Below are positions 14,001 to 24,190 of a stretch of DNA of 64,000 bases, in pieces; the stretch's first letter is position 1; each line of letters opens with the position of its first letter. Made by a program: the position numbers and the translations under genes. Below the pieces are notes generated by a model, which worked only from the letters and a program-made list of their open reading frames with translations, had not been told where the DNA came from and made no database searches. The stretch is taken from positions 941,937-1,005,936 of the forward strand of contig VYZI01000054.1 of the NCBI GenBank assembly GCA_013397695.1, written 5' to 3'. The DNA comes from Centropus unirufus. Lineage: Eukaryota > Chordata > Aves > Cuculiformes > Centropidae.

Positions 14001-14336
14001 TCATTTCTTCTCCTCCTGAGAAGACAGGTGTGACCAGACAGGCTGACGTTTCTGAATAAAGGCTTCAATACCTTCCTGCCCATCTCTCAAAGTCAAATTC
14101 TCTACCATGACCTGAGTAGTCATTCTGTAAGCAGTATCAAGGTCCTGTGTTATCTGTCTGTAAAAGGTGGCTTTCCCCAGTGCCAGGACAGATTTGCTGC
14201 TTTCACATATCTTCCGGGAGATTTTCATGGTCTCTTCTTCCAGTTTGTCTTCTGGTACCACCTTGCTGACAAGCCCATGCATTAATGCTTCTCGGGCAGA
14301 AAGAGGTTCCCCTGTGAAAAGCATCTCTAATGCCAC
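14001..14336 (-). CDS. ECHDC3: ECHDC3 exon 5, C-terminal segment and stop
   Basis: The exon encodes residues 180-290 and the stop codon at 14001-14003. The translation begins VALEMLFTGEPLSAREAL and contains LRDGQEGIEAF near the end, matching the C-terminal trimerisation region of ECHDC3. The acceptor is ttttgattcctcag at 14337. Confidence 0.96.
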   Translation of the reverse strand: MALEMLFTGEPLSAREALMHGLVSKVVPEDKLEEETMKISRKICESSKSVLALGKATFYRQITQDLDTAYRMTTQVMVENLTLRDGQEGIEAFIQKRQPVWSHLSSQEEKK

Positions 14337-17300
14337 CTGAGGAATCAAAAAAAAACCATTGTATTGAGTCAATTCAACTACTTCATTGGTTTGTTTTGCT
14401 TAGAGGATTTCCTCCTTCAAGTACAAGTTACTCTTTTGATAGACATAAGATTTAAATCTTTTGGCTTCTTGAACTTCCAAAGAAGTGTGAAGAGGCTTCA
14501 GCAAAGAGAAGGGCTGGGTTTTAATACGCCTTTTTTCAAACTTGCCCACTGACTACAGCTGTCCTAGGCTGACACCTCTGGGTTACTTTTCAACAGCCCA
14601 GCATCGATAGTGATTGCACTAGGACTTGAGAGATATGGATGGTCCACAATGCCAAATAAAGGAACTCAGTATTCTAAGCTGGGCACATAATGACACATAA
14701 AAGACTTGCTATGTTAACATGCAGTTTTGAAAATAACCTAGCTTCATTTAAGCTTGGTTGGGGTGTTTTTAATGTGTCCTTCTTATAGCCACATATATCT
14801 CAGACCCCTGTTGCTTTCAGCTTTTGGTACTTGAGGTTTGAAATTAAAAGAATCCCCCCAGATATTATAACATAATATTCTATGTTATGTATCAATAAGA
14901 CTTTATTTTTCTGTGACTCTTGATGTAATTGACTGATGCCCAGAATCATAAGAGCTCATTATCCTCATTAGTGTCTTTGCTCTCGTAGATACAAACTATG
15001 GCAACTTTTCAATTGATAAAAGATAAAATCAGTAATCCTAAGAACTGTAGGAAACATTCTTGCTACTTTGAAGAGCGGCACAGGGAAAAGTATATCCCAC
15101 ACATTTGGAAAGGTAATAAAACCCCCCAGAAATAGTAATTATGGAGCTATAACTGTACACTGTAGCAGACTTGAAAAAAGTACCCACAGACAGGCTATAT
15201 TTGAACAGGATGGCCTTACAGATGGGAAATTTAAAGTTGAAGCTTTTATCCAGCAATTAGACATGTGCACTTAAGTCCTCACATTGCAGGAGAGCCCTGC
15301 TGCACTTGGAGAGTCTGTCTGCAGGAATCCAAGTGGACCAGAACTTAAAATATCTTCTCAGAGTTACAGAAGCTTTACAGGTTTACTACTGTTTATGCAG
15401 TGAGAGATGTGTAGTCACAATCAGCAGGAAATAAAGCAGGAAGAAAATATAGGAGGGCTTCAGATGCTATTTAAAGCATCACAATCTCCATTCAGGCAGT
15501 TCATGCTGGCAGTGAAATGTCACTGCCTGGCAACAGCTGATACCTCAGTGGGATTGATATCCTGAACTTGCAGGGGTTTCCTCATCAGGGAAGAACATCA
15601 TTGTCTAAAGCACAGAGCTGTTGGAAAGGCATTGTTGAACTGGTGTGGTGCTGGTATGAATTCATGCTGGTTGGAATCGCTTCAGTAGGAAGCTACCTTC
15701 CCTAAACACAGTTTATCCCTTTATTATTTTTCCTAGTCCAAAGAGTTACGAAGATGTCTTTGGCGAGGAAGTACTTTGGATGTCATACTGCAGTAAACAA
15801 GGTTCAGGCAATGGAAATAAAACTCCTAACTTTCAAATTACCAAGAGTATCTGGGAAGGAAGCCTACCTTTCTTGGAAGAGATCTGCCCAAGGCCACAGC
15901 TGGTGTGGAGCAAAACAGTCCGATGTTTACTCCAGGAGTGGCAAATTGAGCTTTCTCACTTGCCACAGCAATGTCACAGCTTGCTACAAGCTGACAGCCT
16001 GCTGCTGTAGCCAAGCCATTTACTTTGGCAATCACTGGTATGGGAAGTTTCTGGATTAAGGTCATAACCTGCAGGCGCAAAAGAGAATGGTCAGTTAGTC
16101 CATGAAATTTAAACCATGGCTATTCTAAAACTTCCAACTGCTTCCCACACCCACTGTGTGTGTTTCTCAGCTTTGTGAATTGGGCGTTTGGTAGAAGCTC
16201 TCTGCACAACCGGTTCTAAGGCACAAAACCACTGCATGTTTCAGTACCTACTCAGTTGTGTTTACGTAGCATGAGCTGTTCCTGCTACCTCAAATGGAAT
16301 TGGAAAAGACAAGAATGAAAGGCAGAAACACTTGTTATAAGATGTGCAGGGAGCTTGGGTGGCTCTGCATGCAGGTCCAGTGCTTCCTGCTGTAGGAAGA
16401 TGTGTATCTGAGATGTGTATACCATCCCCACCTTCATTTGACCCATAGTGAAAAACTGACTTAATAACTGTCCCAAGAAATCAAACCAGTCTGTTGATGG
16501 TTTCTGAATGATCTTGAGTTTGGGTTGATCTCACCCAAACACGAACATTGGATGTCTTTCTAGGCTGGCTCTACATGCCAGGCAGAGACTTAACCTGCCA
16601 GGAAACAATTTTTCCTACTTGCATTAGGCATAAGATTGGAAAACACACCCATTTTTCTCTCTGACACAGATAACTCTTGAAGGCTGGACATCCAACTTCA
16701 GATACCTGAAGTTAAGAAAGATAAATTTGGCTTAAGTTTTCTAGCTCAAGTTCTCCTTCCATACAATGGCAATTAAGAAACTCACCTAATTTTAATGCCT
16801 GAAGACAGAAAATGCTAGTTAATGATTACAGTCATTATCTGGATTAAAGAAAAATAATCTTACATTAGCACAGTGTAGCAAGATAACAAACTTTCATTTG
16901 CTACTTTAGTTTCTCCAGTAGATGAAGTCTAGCAAATTTTGTGTTGCCTGGGTAAGATTACCTATATTCAGTCTCAAATTTAATCAGTCTTTGTCTCTCT
17001 TCTGCCTTTGCTTAAAAACAATTTTTCAGTGGATCTAGAGAAAGGGACAACAAAAGTGCACCGACACATGCAAGCAAACAACTCTTGAGTACTCTTGTGG
17101 TTCTAAAAATTCAAAGCCAACTGCTTCTCCAAACAAACACTGGTACTTATGGTTTTGTATTTGCAGAGCCTCTGGAGAAGTGATATTCTCGGATATCTCA
17201 AAGCTGTACGTGTACAGTACTTAGTTCTTGATAGGGCATGACACAGCATTGCTAATATTGTTATAGGCATTGGGAAACAGAGGTAGAGCAGCTGAGATGA

Positions 17301-20300
17301 TGTGCTCAAGATTATCACCATAGACTTATGTAGAATCCGAGGTTCCTGAAAACCAGCCCACTGCTCATTCCCCTTAGTCCACAATGATGTAGACATGTCA
17401 TTTAGGGTCCATTTAGATCCATGGATAAATGGAATGGATCCATTATCCTTAACTTAAGTAGTGAAATTAAGACACGATCCTATTTTGGAAGCCCTCAAAA
17501 GTACCTTTCTCTCTGTATTGACCAAAGAAAGGCCGAACTCAATTATTCTACCAGACAACTAAAATTTAAATATTAATTAGGATCCTAAATAACGCCTAAA
17601 TAAATGTTCCTGTTTGCCTATAACATGCCAAGTAAGACCTTCTTCCTCCATGGGGATAATAGTGGGCTGTGATTTATGAGAGCCTTTAATTCCTTTAGGA
17701 TACTTAAAGAGACTTTAAAGCACTTATCCCTACCATCAACCTCAGAAAAGGGATCATTTCAAGTGTTATTTCATCTCAGATTTAATTCCTTCCTGAACTT
17801 GTTTTACCAGTTTCACAGAAGCATGTAAGTTGGCAGTGACCTCTTGAGAACACCAAGCCCAACTGCTCCTAATTAAGCAGGTTGTCCAGGACTGTTCCAG
17901 TTGGGTTTCAAATATCTCCCTATCTCTGTATTTCTTGGTTTCAGGAATGTCCATCTGAAATTGGTACACCATCTTTTATTTATAGTAATGTTCCCTTATG
18001 AAATGTACTATAAAGTAGGGCACTATTCTCACAAAGAAAGGTAGACTTGTTTTTTACTCTTATATGCCTGATATTCTTTTATTTTTTTGCTATTTCTCAT
18101 TATTGATCAAAGCTAAGCTTGCTATACCACTCATGAATCCTGAATATAGGTTCAATGCTAGATACACATACAGGACAACTTAAATTCTTCTGGTTCTTAA
18201 AGTGAGAAATTTACCATCTCTTGATTTTATGAGATATGAAATAAATTTCCTGGTTTTTTCTGCCCCATCTTTCTTATTCTATGACCCCCAAGCTGACAAC
18301 ATACTGGTGTTTCGCCCTCCAACTGCAAAATCAATGTTAAACTATTGGCTGCAAAATCATTGGACCCTGGCTTCTTTTGGATGAAGGGACTAACCTGTCG
18401 TTTGTCCTTACCTCTTTGGGATCAGCATAACAAGATGAAATCCAGGCAAAGCCAGGATGATTCCTTCATATTACACTGAAGACCCTTCAGTGTTAACTCT
18501 CACACATGGCTTTTACAGCATTTGTTAAATATGGGTTTGAGAATGTGTACAGAGATCATTATTATTGAAAGAACTAGAACAAAAGGTTTCAAAGTACTTT
18601 CTGTGGTCACAATAGGTAGGATTAAGGGTCAAATTCTAGTGCTGTTGCAATCAAAGGGGCTTTTGCCACTCTCTCCAGAGACTGCAGGATTCACTTTAAC
18701 TTTCCAACCTCTGGGTCCTCGCCTCAGTAACAAGAACTTGTGTGGTCTGCTGGGTGGGCAACCACGGCATCAGAGATGTATTGAGACCCTACCTTCACAT
18801 TGTCCACTTGACGTTTAAGCTTGCCATGAACTATTGGCTAGATGCTGGGAAAGAACATAGGATCACAACTGACTTGAAGGTGGATAGCTCTATATTTCTA
18901 TGAAAGACACTGCCCAAATGCTCAGCTGCAAGGAATACTGGCTAAAGTAAGGAACATGCGTGGCTGTACCCAGTGCAGATGACAGGCACATAGGTATTTG
19001 TGCCCTTTTATCTGCACGTAGAGAAATCCAGGCATGTACGGATTAGGCACCAAAATGGAAGAGCAGTAAAAAGCAAGCAATCTGGAGCAACAGCCAGCGC
19101 TTTAGCTAGCAGATGCCCCTCCTTAAATCATTATGATTTATTGCTCTTAATACCAGGCAAAAGAGGTGGCATTTAAGAAGAACTGCTTACCTCTGCACAT
19201 ATTTCAAATACTTGGGAATGATGCTTCACATCATCTTCACTTGACAGTTCCTTTAAATCATGGCCAGAACAAAATACAGGTCCTTCAGCTGCAAGGAATT
19301 TCATGAAACATCTGAATGAATCAGGAAATCAGAGCCAGGGGCATGTCAATGCCCCTGTTAAAGCTATGTCAATGAGATGTCCATGGTCAAAAGAAAGCCC
19401 AGGGAGGAACTTTACACACAATTCTGAAACACTGCCTCTGGGTTTTGTAACAACTTTAAATTCCCACGGTAACACCCACAAACATTTTTAAATGCCTAGT
19501 TTTACTTCATTCCAAGTTAACTCTGTTAAAAATCAGTCACTGCACACCTCTGAGCCCTGTTTCCTGTAAGAATACTGTACTCCTTGGTACACCGAAAACT
19601 AGCCAGCTGGAGCAAGGCTGGTGTGCTCTGCTCTCAGACTAACAGCTATAATCAGTCCCTATTTATAGTATCCAGCATTAATGATTAACTTTTGCTAAAA
19701 AACCATCAAGACTTTTGTGTCATGGCTTTCAATTCCACAATGGTAAGAAAAAAAAAAGATGAAAGGTCGTTCTGATAGAGGAGAACCAGATAGGTTGCTG
19801 GGGCATCTTTTCCTCCACTGGAAAACTGTCATCTAGAGAATCCAAAAAAGCATGTCCAGGGTTTGGATTTGCTTGCCTTCAGTGACAGCTAAAATCAAAG
19901 CATTTTTTACAGATAGTTTACAACAGTTTTCTCTTGTCAAGAAGACAACTGCCATAAGAAGAAATCAGTTCTGATGCTTCAGAACTTCTCAGTTATTTGC
20001 ATGTCCCTGACATTTCCAGTTACAACTACACAGACACAACCTTAAGTATGCGTTCATATCTTATGGATTAGATCATTGTCTATCGAGAAATAACCAACAA
20101 TTGACAGCACTCAACCACAGAGAACCAGAAACACATATCTGGAAATAAATCACATATGCATTTGTGCCCCCTTGAAAAAAAATCCAATCCAAAGTCTGTA
20201 AAGACTCTAAGCATTCCCTGAGAAGTCTTTTCATTTTCTTGGAATTTCTTCTTTTTGTCTCACTTTTTTGAGAGAATTGGAAATTAAGAGGAAAATGCAA

Positions 20301-22473
20301 TTTCTTTTTAAATGAAAAGAAAAAAACCCAACTAAAATAGTGCTCACAAACTCCCAGACTCCTGTACCCCCAAAGAAGAACCTGAGGTGTTTCACAAAAT
20401 TTGTATCTGCTCTTTGAAATAATGGATATATATAAACTCACTCCTGTGAAGTTAGCTTACTCCCACCCTCATGCGTACCTACAGAAACACACCGTTTTCC
20501 ACTATGGACAGGAAACAGCAGCATCCTGAATCAATAAACCTATTTCTCCAAGAGGTTTGGAAAGAGGGTAGGAGAAGGTTAACTTAAAATAGCAGGGGAA
20601 AAAAAAGATGGCTTAAGAACAGCTCAAGTTTCATTACCTTTAAAAACTCCACAGGTTAATACCTAAATGGAAGAGTGCTGTAACAGGCTCTGAGAGATAA
20701 TGTTTTACATCTGCAAGGCACAGGTCACTGCAGTATTGATATTACAGTCTCTCCTTCATCGGAGAGTTTTAAAACCAGTTTTGACAAACCTGTGGCAAAG
20801 GTAACAGTGCTGATCCTGGCTTAGAGTAGGGGAACAGCTCATGATCTGAAGAAACCTTGAGCCTTGTTTCCTGTGATCTGTACCTGCTGCTCACTTCAAC
20901 AAATGCAGTACCAACTCAGTCTGCTCCTGCATGAAAACCAGAGCCTGGGAATGTTATTTTGTTTGATAACCATTAGAACCTGGCATTTGTTCTGTTTAAA
21001 ATATTCTTTACAGATAGTTTTTAAGCAAAAAAAAACAACAAAAAAAACCCCCAAACAAACTAGTTTCTTTTAAACCTAGTGATGAGGGGAAATGGCCTCA
21101 AGTTGTGCCAGGGAAGGTTCAGATTAGATATCAGGAAAAGTTTCTTCACCAAAAGGGTTATCAGGCACTGCAATGGGCGAAGTGGTTGAGTCCCCATCCT
21201 TGGAGGTGTTTAAAAGATGGGGAGATGAAGTACTCAAGGACATGGTTTAGCAGTGGACAGATACAGTTGGACTTGATCTCAAAAATCTCTTTTCAACCAA
21301 ATGATTCTATGATCTCCAGATCGTTTTTACAAAGGGAAGACTGAAATACAAACATTTTGGATTGTATTTCTGCATTGTTTCTCCTTACACATGTTAACTA
21401 TCCATAAAAATATAACAAACCCCAAGTCAATTGTTAATGCCATGTTAAAGAATAAGGAAATAAGCAGGTGAGGGAGGGAACTGGGATGATGGAACTGTTG
21501 GAATGCATCTAGTGGAGGGCCACAAAGATGATGAGAGGGCTGGAGAACCTCTGCTATGGGGCCAGGCTGAGAGAGTTGGGGCTGCTCAGAATGGAGCAGG
21601 CTCTGGTGTGACCTTCTAATGGCCTTCCAGTACCTCAAGGGGCTACAAGGAAAGCTGGGGAGGCACTTCTTCTAGGGGCATGGAGTGACAGGACGAGGGG
21701 GATTACCTACAAACTGGAAGGGGGGAAGAATTAAGACATTAGGATGAAATTCCTCACGATGAGCGTGGTGAGGCCCTGCCCAGGGAGGTCGTAGATGCCA
21801 CTTCCCTGGAGGTGCTCAAGGCCAGGCTGGATGGGGCTTTGCGCATCCCTGGCTGTCTCTGCCTGGCACTGGATGACCTCTCCGATCCCTCCCAACCCCA
21901 TCCGCTCTGCGCTCAGCAACCAGAGGCGAGTGGCGGGGCCCCAAGGCGAGCTCACACACAGGGCACCCCGCCCATTCCTCGCCATCTGGAACCACCCCCA
22001 ATCCCATTTCCCAACCCCTTTTCCGTCCCCCCGCGAGATTCCTGTTTCAGGAACCGGAGGCGTCCCTTTTCCGTCTCTCCCCGCCCCTTCCGTCGGCCTC
22101 GGGGGTGGAGGAGGAGGAGGCGATGGAGGGAGGGGATTGGGGGAGGGGGTACCCGAGATGACGATGACGCGGAGCTCTTTGCCCTTCACGTCGTGCAGCA
22201 GGTCCTGCCGCAGGGACTGCAGCATGGCGAGGGACAGCGCGTTCCTCCTCCCGGGGTTGCTGAGGATAATCTCGCTGCGGAGCGGGGCAGAGGTTGCGGT
22301 TAATGCCAGCGAGGAGCACAGGGACGGACCCGCAAAGCCACCCCCCCAAGCTCTCACCGCACGCCCCCCTCCTGCCGCCGCACCGTCAGCCGCTCCTGCC
22401 CCGCTCCCGCCGCCCCGCGGCTCCCGGCGGCGCCCAGCGGGCCCCGCAGCCGCCACAGAGCGCGGGCGGCCAT
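14001..22473 (-). CDS. ECHDC3: ECHDC3, enoyl-CoA hydratase domain-containing protein 3 (complete, 5 coding exons)
   Basis: Joining 22473-22358, 22274-22153, 19288-19191, 16068-15868 and 14336-14001 on the minus strand gives 873 nt with no internal stop, encoding 290 residues (the human protein is about 303). All introns are GT-AG and the phases fit (2, 1, 0, 0). The N-terminus (MAARALWRLRGP...) is Arg-rich and lacks acidic residues, as expected of a mitochondrial presequence. Residues 40-180 form the crotonase core: NALSLAML (50-57), the oxyanion-hole strand SGHDLKEL (87-94), and VNGLATAAGCQLVASCDIAVAS (128-149) followed by FATPGVNIGLF (154-164). The C-terminal helical part ends near KKRQPVWSH-like sequence typical of this family. 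ECHDC3 is known as a mitochondrial matrix protein linked to lipid handling and insulin sensitivity; its reaction is not settled. Positions that hold the two catalytic Glu residues of true enoyl-CoA hydratases are Gln138 and Gly158 here, so hydratase activity is doubtful. Gene identity is secure. Confidence 0.95.
14337..15867 (-). other. ECHDC3: ECHDC3 intron 4
   Basis: The intron is 1.5 kb and AT-rich, with no recognised repeat. It contains a small inverted repeat with perfect 8-bp arms (14867-14874 and 14881-14888). Confidence 0.9.
15868..16068 (-). CDS. ECHDC3: ECHDC3 exon 4, crotonase signature segment
   Basis: This 201-nt exon starts and ends in phase 0 and encodes residues 113-179. It carries the crotonase signature helix (GLATAAGCQLVASCDIAVAS) and the following PGVNIGLF strand. 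The usual catalytic glutamates of hydratases are replaced by Gln138 and Gly158. The acceptor is tgcgcctgcag and the donor is AAAG|gtaggc. Confidence 0.96.
16069..19190 (-). other. ECHDC3: ECHDC3 intron 3
   Basis: The intron is 3.1 kb. Apart from an old CR1 fragment near 17.8 kb I see nothing identifiable. Short ORFs here show no family features. Confidence 0.9.
17812..17930 (-). repeat. CR1 LINE 3' fragment (old, antisense)
   Basis: Degraded complement of a CR1 tail inside ECHDC3 intron 3: tcacagaagcatgtaagttgg, then aattaagcaggttgtccagg and gttgggtttcaaatatctcc. Confidence 0.65.
19191..19288 (-). CDS. ECHDC3: ECHDC3 exon 3, oxyanion-hole segment
   Basis: This 98-nt exon completes Ala80 and encodes residues 81-112. 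It includes EGPVFCSGHDLKEL, the loop whose backbone amides form half of the CoA-thioester oxyanion hole in the crotonase family. The acceptor is ccttgcag and the donor is AG|gtaagc. It is too short to appear as a conventional ORF and was recognised from the splice sites and family motif. Confidence 0.95.
21083..21318 (+). repeat. CR1 LINE 3' fragment
   Basis: Sense CR1 3' end in ECHDC3 intron 2, with gatgaggggaaatggcctca, ttggaggtgtttaaaag and a tail ending gattctatgatctc. Confidence 0.93.
21487..21910 (+). repeat. CR1 LINE 3' fragment beside the ECHDC3 CpG island
   Basis: Sense CR1 with agagggctggagaacctctgc, gctgagagagttggggctg, ggtgaggccctgcccaggg and ggatgggg. Its 3' end loses similarity in the CpG island, about 240 bp from exon 2. 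Confidence 0.92.
22153..22274 (-). CDS. ECHDC3: ECHDC3 exon 2
   Basis: This 122-nt exon encodes the end of codon 39 through the first base of codon 80. The translation contains EIILSNPGRRNALSLAML, which is the first crotonase strand-helix of ECHDC3. The acceptor is cgctccgcag at 22275 and the donor is G|gtaccc at 22152. The exon lies inside the CpG island, and its third codon positions are strongly GC-biased compared with exons 3-5. Confidence 0.93.
22358..22473 (-). CDS. ECHDC3: ECHDC3 exon 1 (coding part), mitochondrial presequence
   Basis: It encodes residues 1-38 plus two bases of codon 39. The ATG at 22473-22471 sits in an ideal Kozak context (GCCGCCATGG). The frame remains open upstream, with an in-frame Met near 22887, but that stretch is repeat-derived sequence. 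The Kozak match, the CpG island and the Arg-rich presequence favour this start. The donor is CG|gtgagag at 22357. The intron that follows is only 83 bp. Confidence 0.9.
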
Positions 22474-22599
22474 GGCGGCGGGCGGGCTGCTCGCTGCCGG
22501 CCCCGCCGGGGCGGTCCGTGAGCGCGGCCCGCGGGCGGGGCGGAGCCGGCCGGGGATGATGCCCAAAAACCCGGCCAACAAGCTCTGGGTGTCCTCGGG

Positions 22600-22735
22600 G
22601 AACGTGGAGCATCCGCGTGGGCGCGTTCCTGCTCGCCCTGCTGGGGGTGAACCTGCTCTAGGTGGGGAGTGGGACTGGATGGGTTCCAGAGATCCCTTGG
22701 ATACCAAAAATGCCAGCAGATAAATTGTCTCAAGG
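22600..22735 (+). repeat. CR1 tail fused to an unnamed repeat, at the ECHDC3 5' flank
   Basis: The segment reads as a CpG-rich CR1 tail (gcgttcctgctcgccctgctg, then gtgaacctgct, and actggatgggttccagag). It continues as ataccaaaaatgccagcag, a sequence also seen after CR1 tails at 23.41 and 23.85 kb. Confidence 0.7.
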
Positions 22736-23325
22736 TCCCGCACCTGGGTCGGGGCAGTCTGCGGCTTTAACAGAGGATGGGAGGGGAGCGGGATTGATAA
22801 TTGAGGATTCCCCCTGGGGAGAAGGACTTGGGGGTGCTGGAAGATGAGGAGACCACCTGGAGTATTGTCCAGTTCTGGAATCATCAATATAAGAAGGATG
22901 TGGAGCTGTTGGAACAGGTCCAGAGGAGGCTACAAAGAGGATCGGAGGGCTGGAGAATCTCTGCTGTGAGGACAGGCTGAGGGAGCTGGGGTTGTGCAGC
23001 CCGGAGAAGAGCAGACTGGGGAGGCCTTACAGCAGCTGGCAGTACCTGAAGGGGCCTACAGGAAAGCTGGGGAGGGACTTTTCACGTGGGCAGGTAGTGA
23101 TAGGACGAGGGGGAATGGCTTTAAATTGGAGGGGAAGATTTAGACTGGTCATTAGGAAGAAATTCTTCACGATGAGGAATTCTTCAGGTGAGGCACTGGC
23201 ACAGGTTTCCCAGGGTGAGTTGTGGCTGCCAGGCTGGATGGGGCCTTGAGCAGCCTGGTGGGACAGGGGGTTTGTAACTGGATGATCTGTAAGGTTCCTT
23301 CCAACCCTTACCATTCTATGATTCA
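22736..23325 (+). repeat. CR1 LINE 3' part with internal deletion
   Basis: It starts with cacctgggtcggggcagtc and gagaaggacttgggggtgct, jumps to acctggagtattgtccagttc, and then runs through a nearly full 3' end to accattctatgattcatctgg. The missing segment between 22850 and 22860 indicates a deletion relative to other CR1 copies. Confidence 0.93.
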
Positions 23326-23510
23326 TCTGGACACGTTCCTGTGCAACCTGCTGGAGGTGAACCTGCTGTGGCAGAGGATTTGGACTGGATGGATTCCAGA
23401 GGTCCCTTTGATGCCGAAAATGCTGGCAAATAAACTGTCTCCTTTTCTGGAGGTACTAAACATCCACATGGACACATTCTCGTCCAACTTGCTGGAGGTG
23501 AACCTGCTTT
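23326..23510 (+). repeat. Two further CR1 tails with the unnamed repeat between
   Basis: The tail motif cctgctggaggtgaacctgct occurs at about 23346 and again at about 23489. Between them lies the unnamed sequence gaaaatgctggcaaataaac (23416-23435), shared with 47.3 kb. Confidence 0.75.
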
Positions 23511-23825
23511 ATAGAATCACTGGGTTGGAAAAGACCTTTGAGATCATCAAGCGAGACTGTATTTGTTCACTACTAAATCATATCACTATGCACATCTACC
23601 CATCTTTTAAACACCTTCAGGGATGATGACTCAACCACCTCCCTGCACAGCCTCTTCCAGTGCTTGATAACCCTTTTAGTGAAGAAATTTTTCCTAATGT
23701 GCAATGTGAACCTCCCCCGATGCAGCTTGAGGCCATTCCCACTCATCCTATCACCTGTCACTTGGGTGAAAAGAGCAACATCCACCTCTCTACAACCTCC
23801 TTTCAGGTAGTTGTAGACAGCAGCA
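23511..23825 (-). repeat. CR1 LINE 3' fragment (antisense)
   Basis: The complement of a CR1 3' end, opposite in orientation to its neighbours: tatagaatcactgggttgga, gatcatcaagcgagac, ccctttt-agtgaag and cctatcacctgtcacttgg. It ends where a sense CR1 tail resumes, so it looks inserted into the surrounding repeat. Confidence 0.93.
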
Positions 23826-24190
23826 GGGTTGGACTGGATGAGTTCCAGAGGTCCCTTTGATCCTGAAAATGTTGGCCGTTTAGGAGTTTTAGAAAGCAAG
23901 CATCCTTTAATCACACCTGTGGAATGTGAGGGAGTGATCTCCATCAATTGTGCAGCAAGACAATCTGGTTACAGAATGTATTTCCCACTTACATGCATAT
24001 GCATAAATTTTTCCAGAAATCTTATGCATGCTCTGTTAGGACTAATTTTAATTGTATTATGAACTTCATAACAGTCCAATCTATTTGCTAATTGGGAACT
24101 TTGGAGCCAGCTCTACCTGACCTTGTATTTGAAGCAGGGAAAGGATGCAAGCAGAGATGATTACAGAAGACACATCTGTTCAGCGCAGAT
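23826..24190 (+). repeat. CR1 tail plus unnamed interspersed repeat, copy 1
   Basis: After a CR1 tail (tggactggatgagttccag), sequence from about 23850 matches the complement of 47171-47352. The match includes an identical 27-bp block (23883-23909) and blocks around 23932-23972 and 24146-24180. An extra segment of roughly 170 bp (about 23976-24145) is absent from the other copy. The family is not one I can name; an LTR or other non-autonomous element is possible. Confidence 0.65.

Larger units (their letters stand above)
19289..22152 (-). other. ECHDC3: ECHDC3 intron 2
   Basis: The intron is 2.9 kb and holds two CR1 3' fragments (21083-21318 and 21487-21910), both antisense to the gene, and an A-rich low-complexity patch (about 21029-21060). 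The part nearest exon 2 belongs to the CpG island. Confidence 0.9.
21900..22640 (-). promoter_or_regulatory. ECHDC3: CpG-island promoter of ECHDC3
   Basis: The stretch is conspicuously rich in G+C and in CpG against an AT-rich background, and it covers exons 1 and 2 and the 5' flank. A GC box (GGGCGGGGC, Sp1-type) lies at 22534-22542, about 60 bp upstream of the start codon, and no TATA box is apparent. Both edges run into CR1-derived DNA. Confidence 0.8.

Noticed and set aside
21795..22559. 254-codon plus-strand ORF opposite ECHDC3 exons 1-2
   Set aside because: Pro/Arg-rich translation of the antisense strand of a CpG island; a stop-poor artefact.
21731..22612. 293-codon minus-strand ORF over ECHDC3 exon 2
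   Set aside because: Only the 22153-22274 part is coding; the ORF reads through both flanking introns because the CpG island has few stop codons.
23222..23947. ORFs in the 23.2-23.9 kb cluster
   Set aside because: Entirely composed of CR1 tails and fragments.
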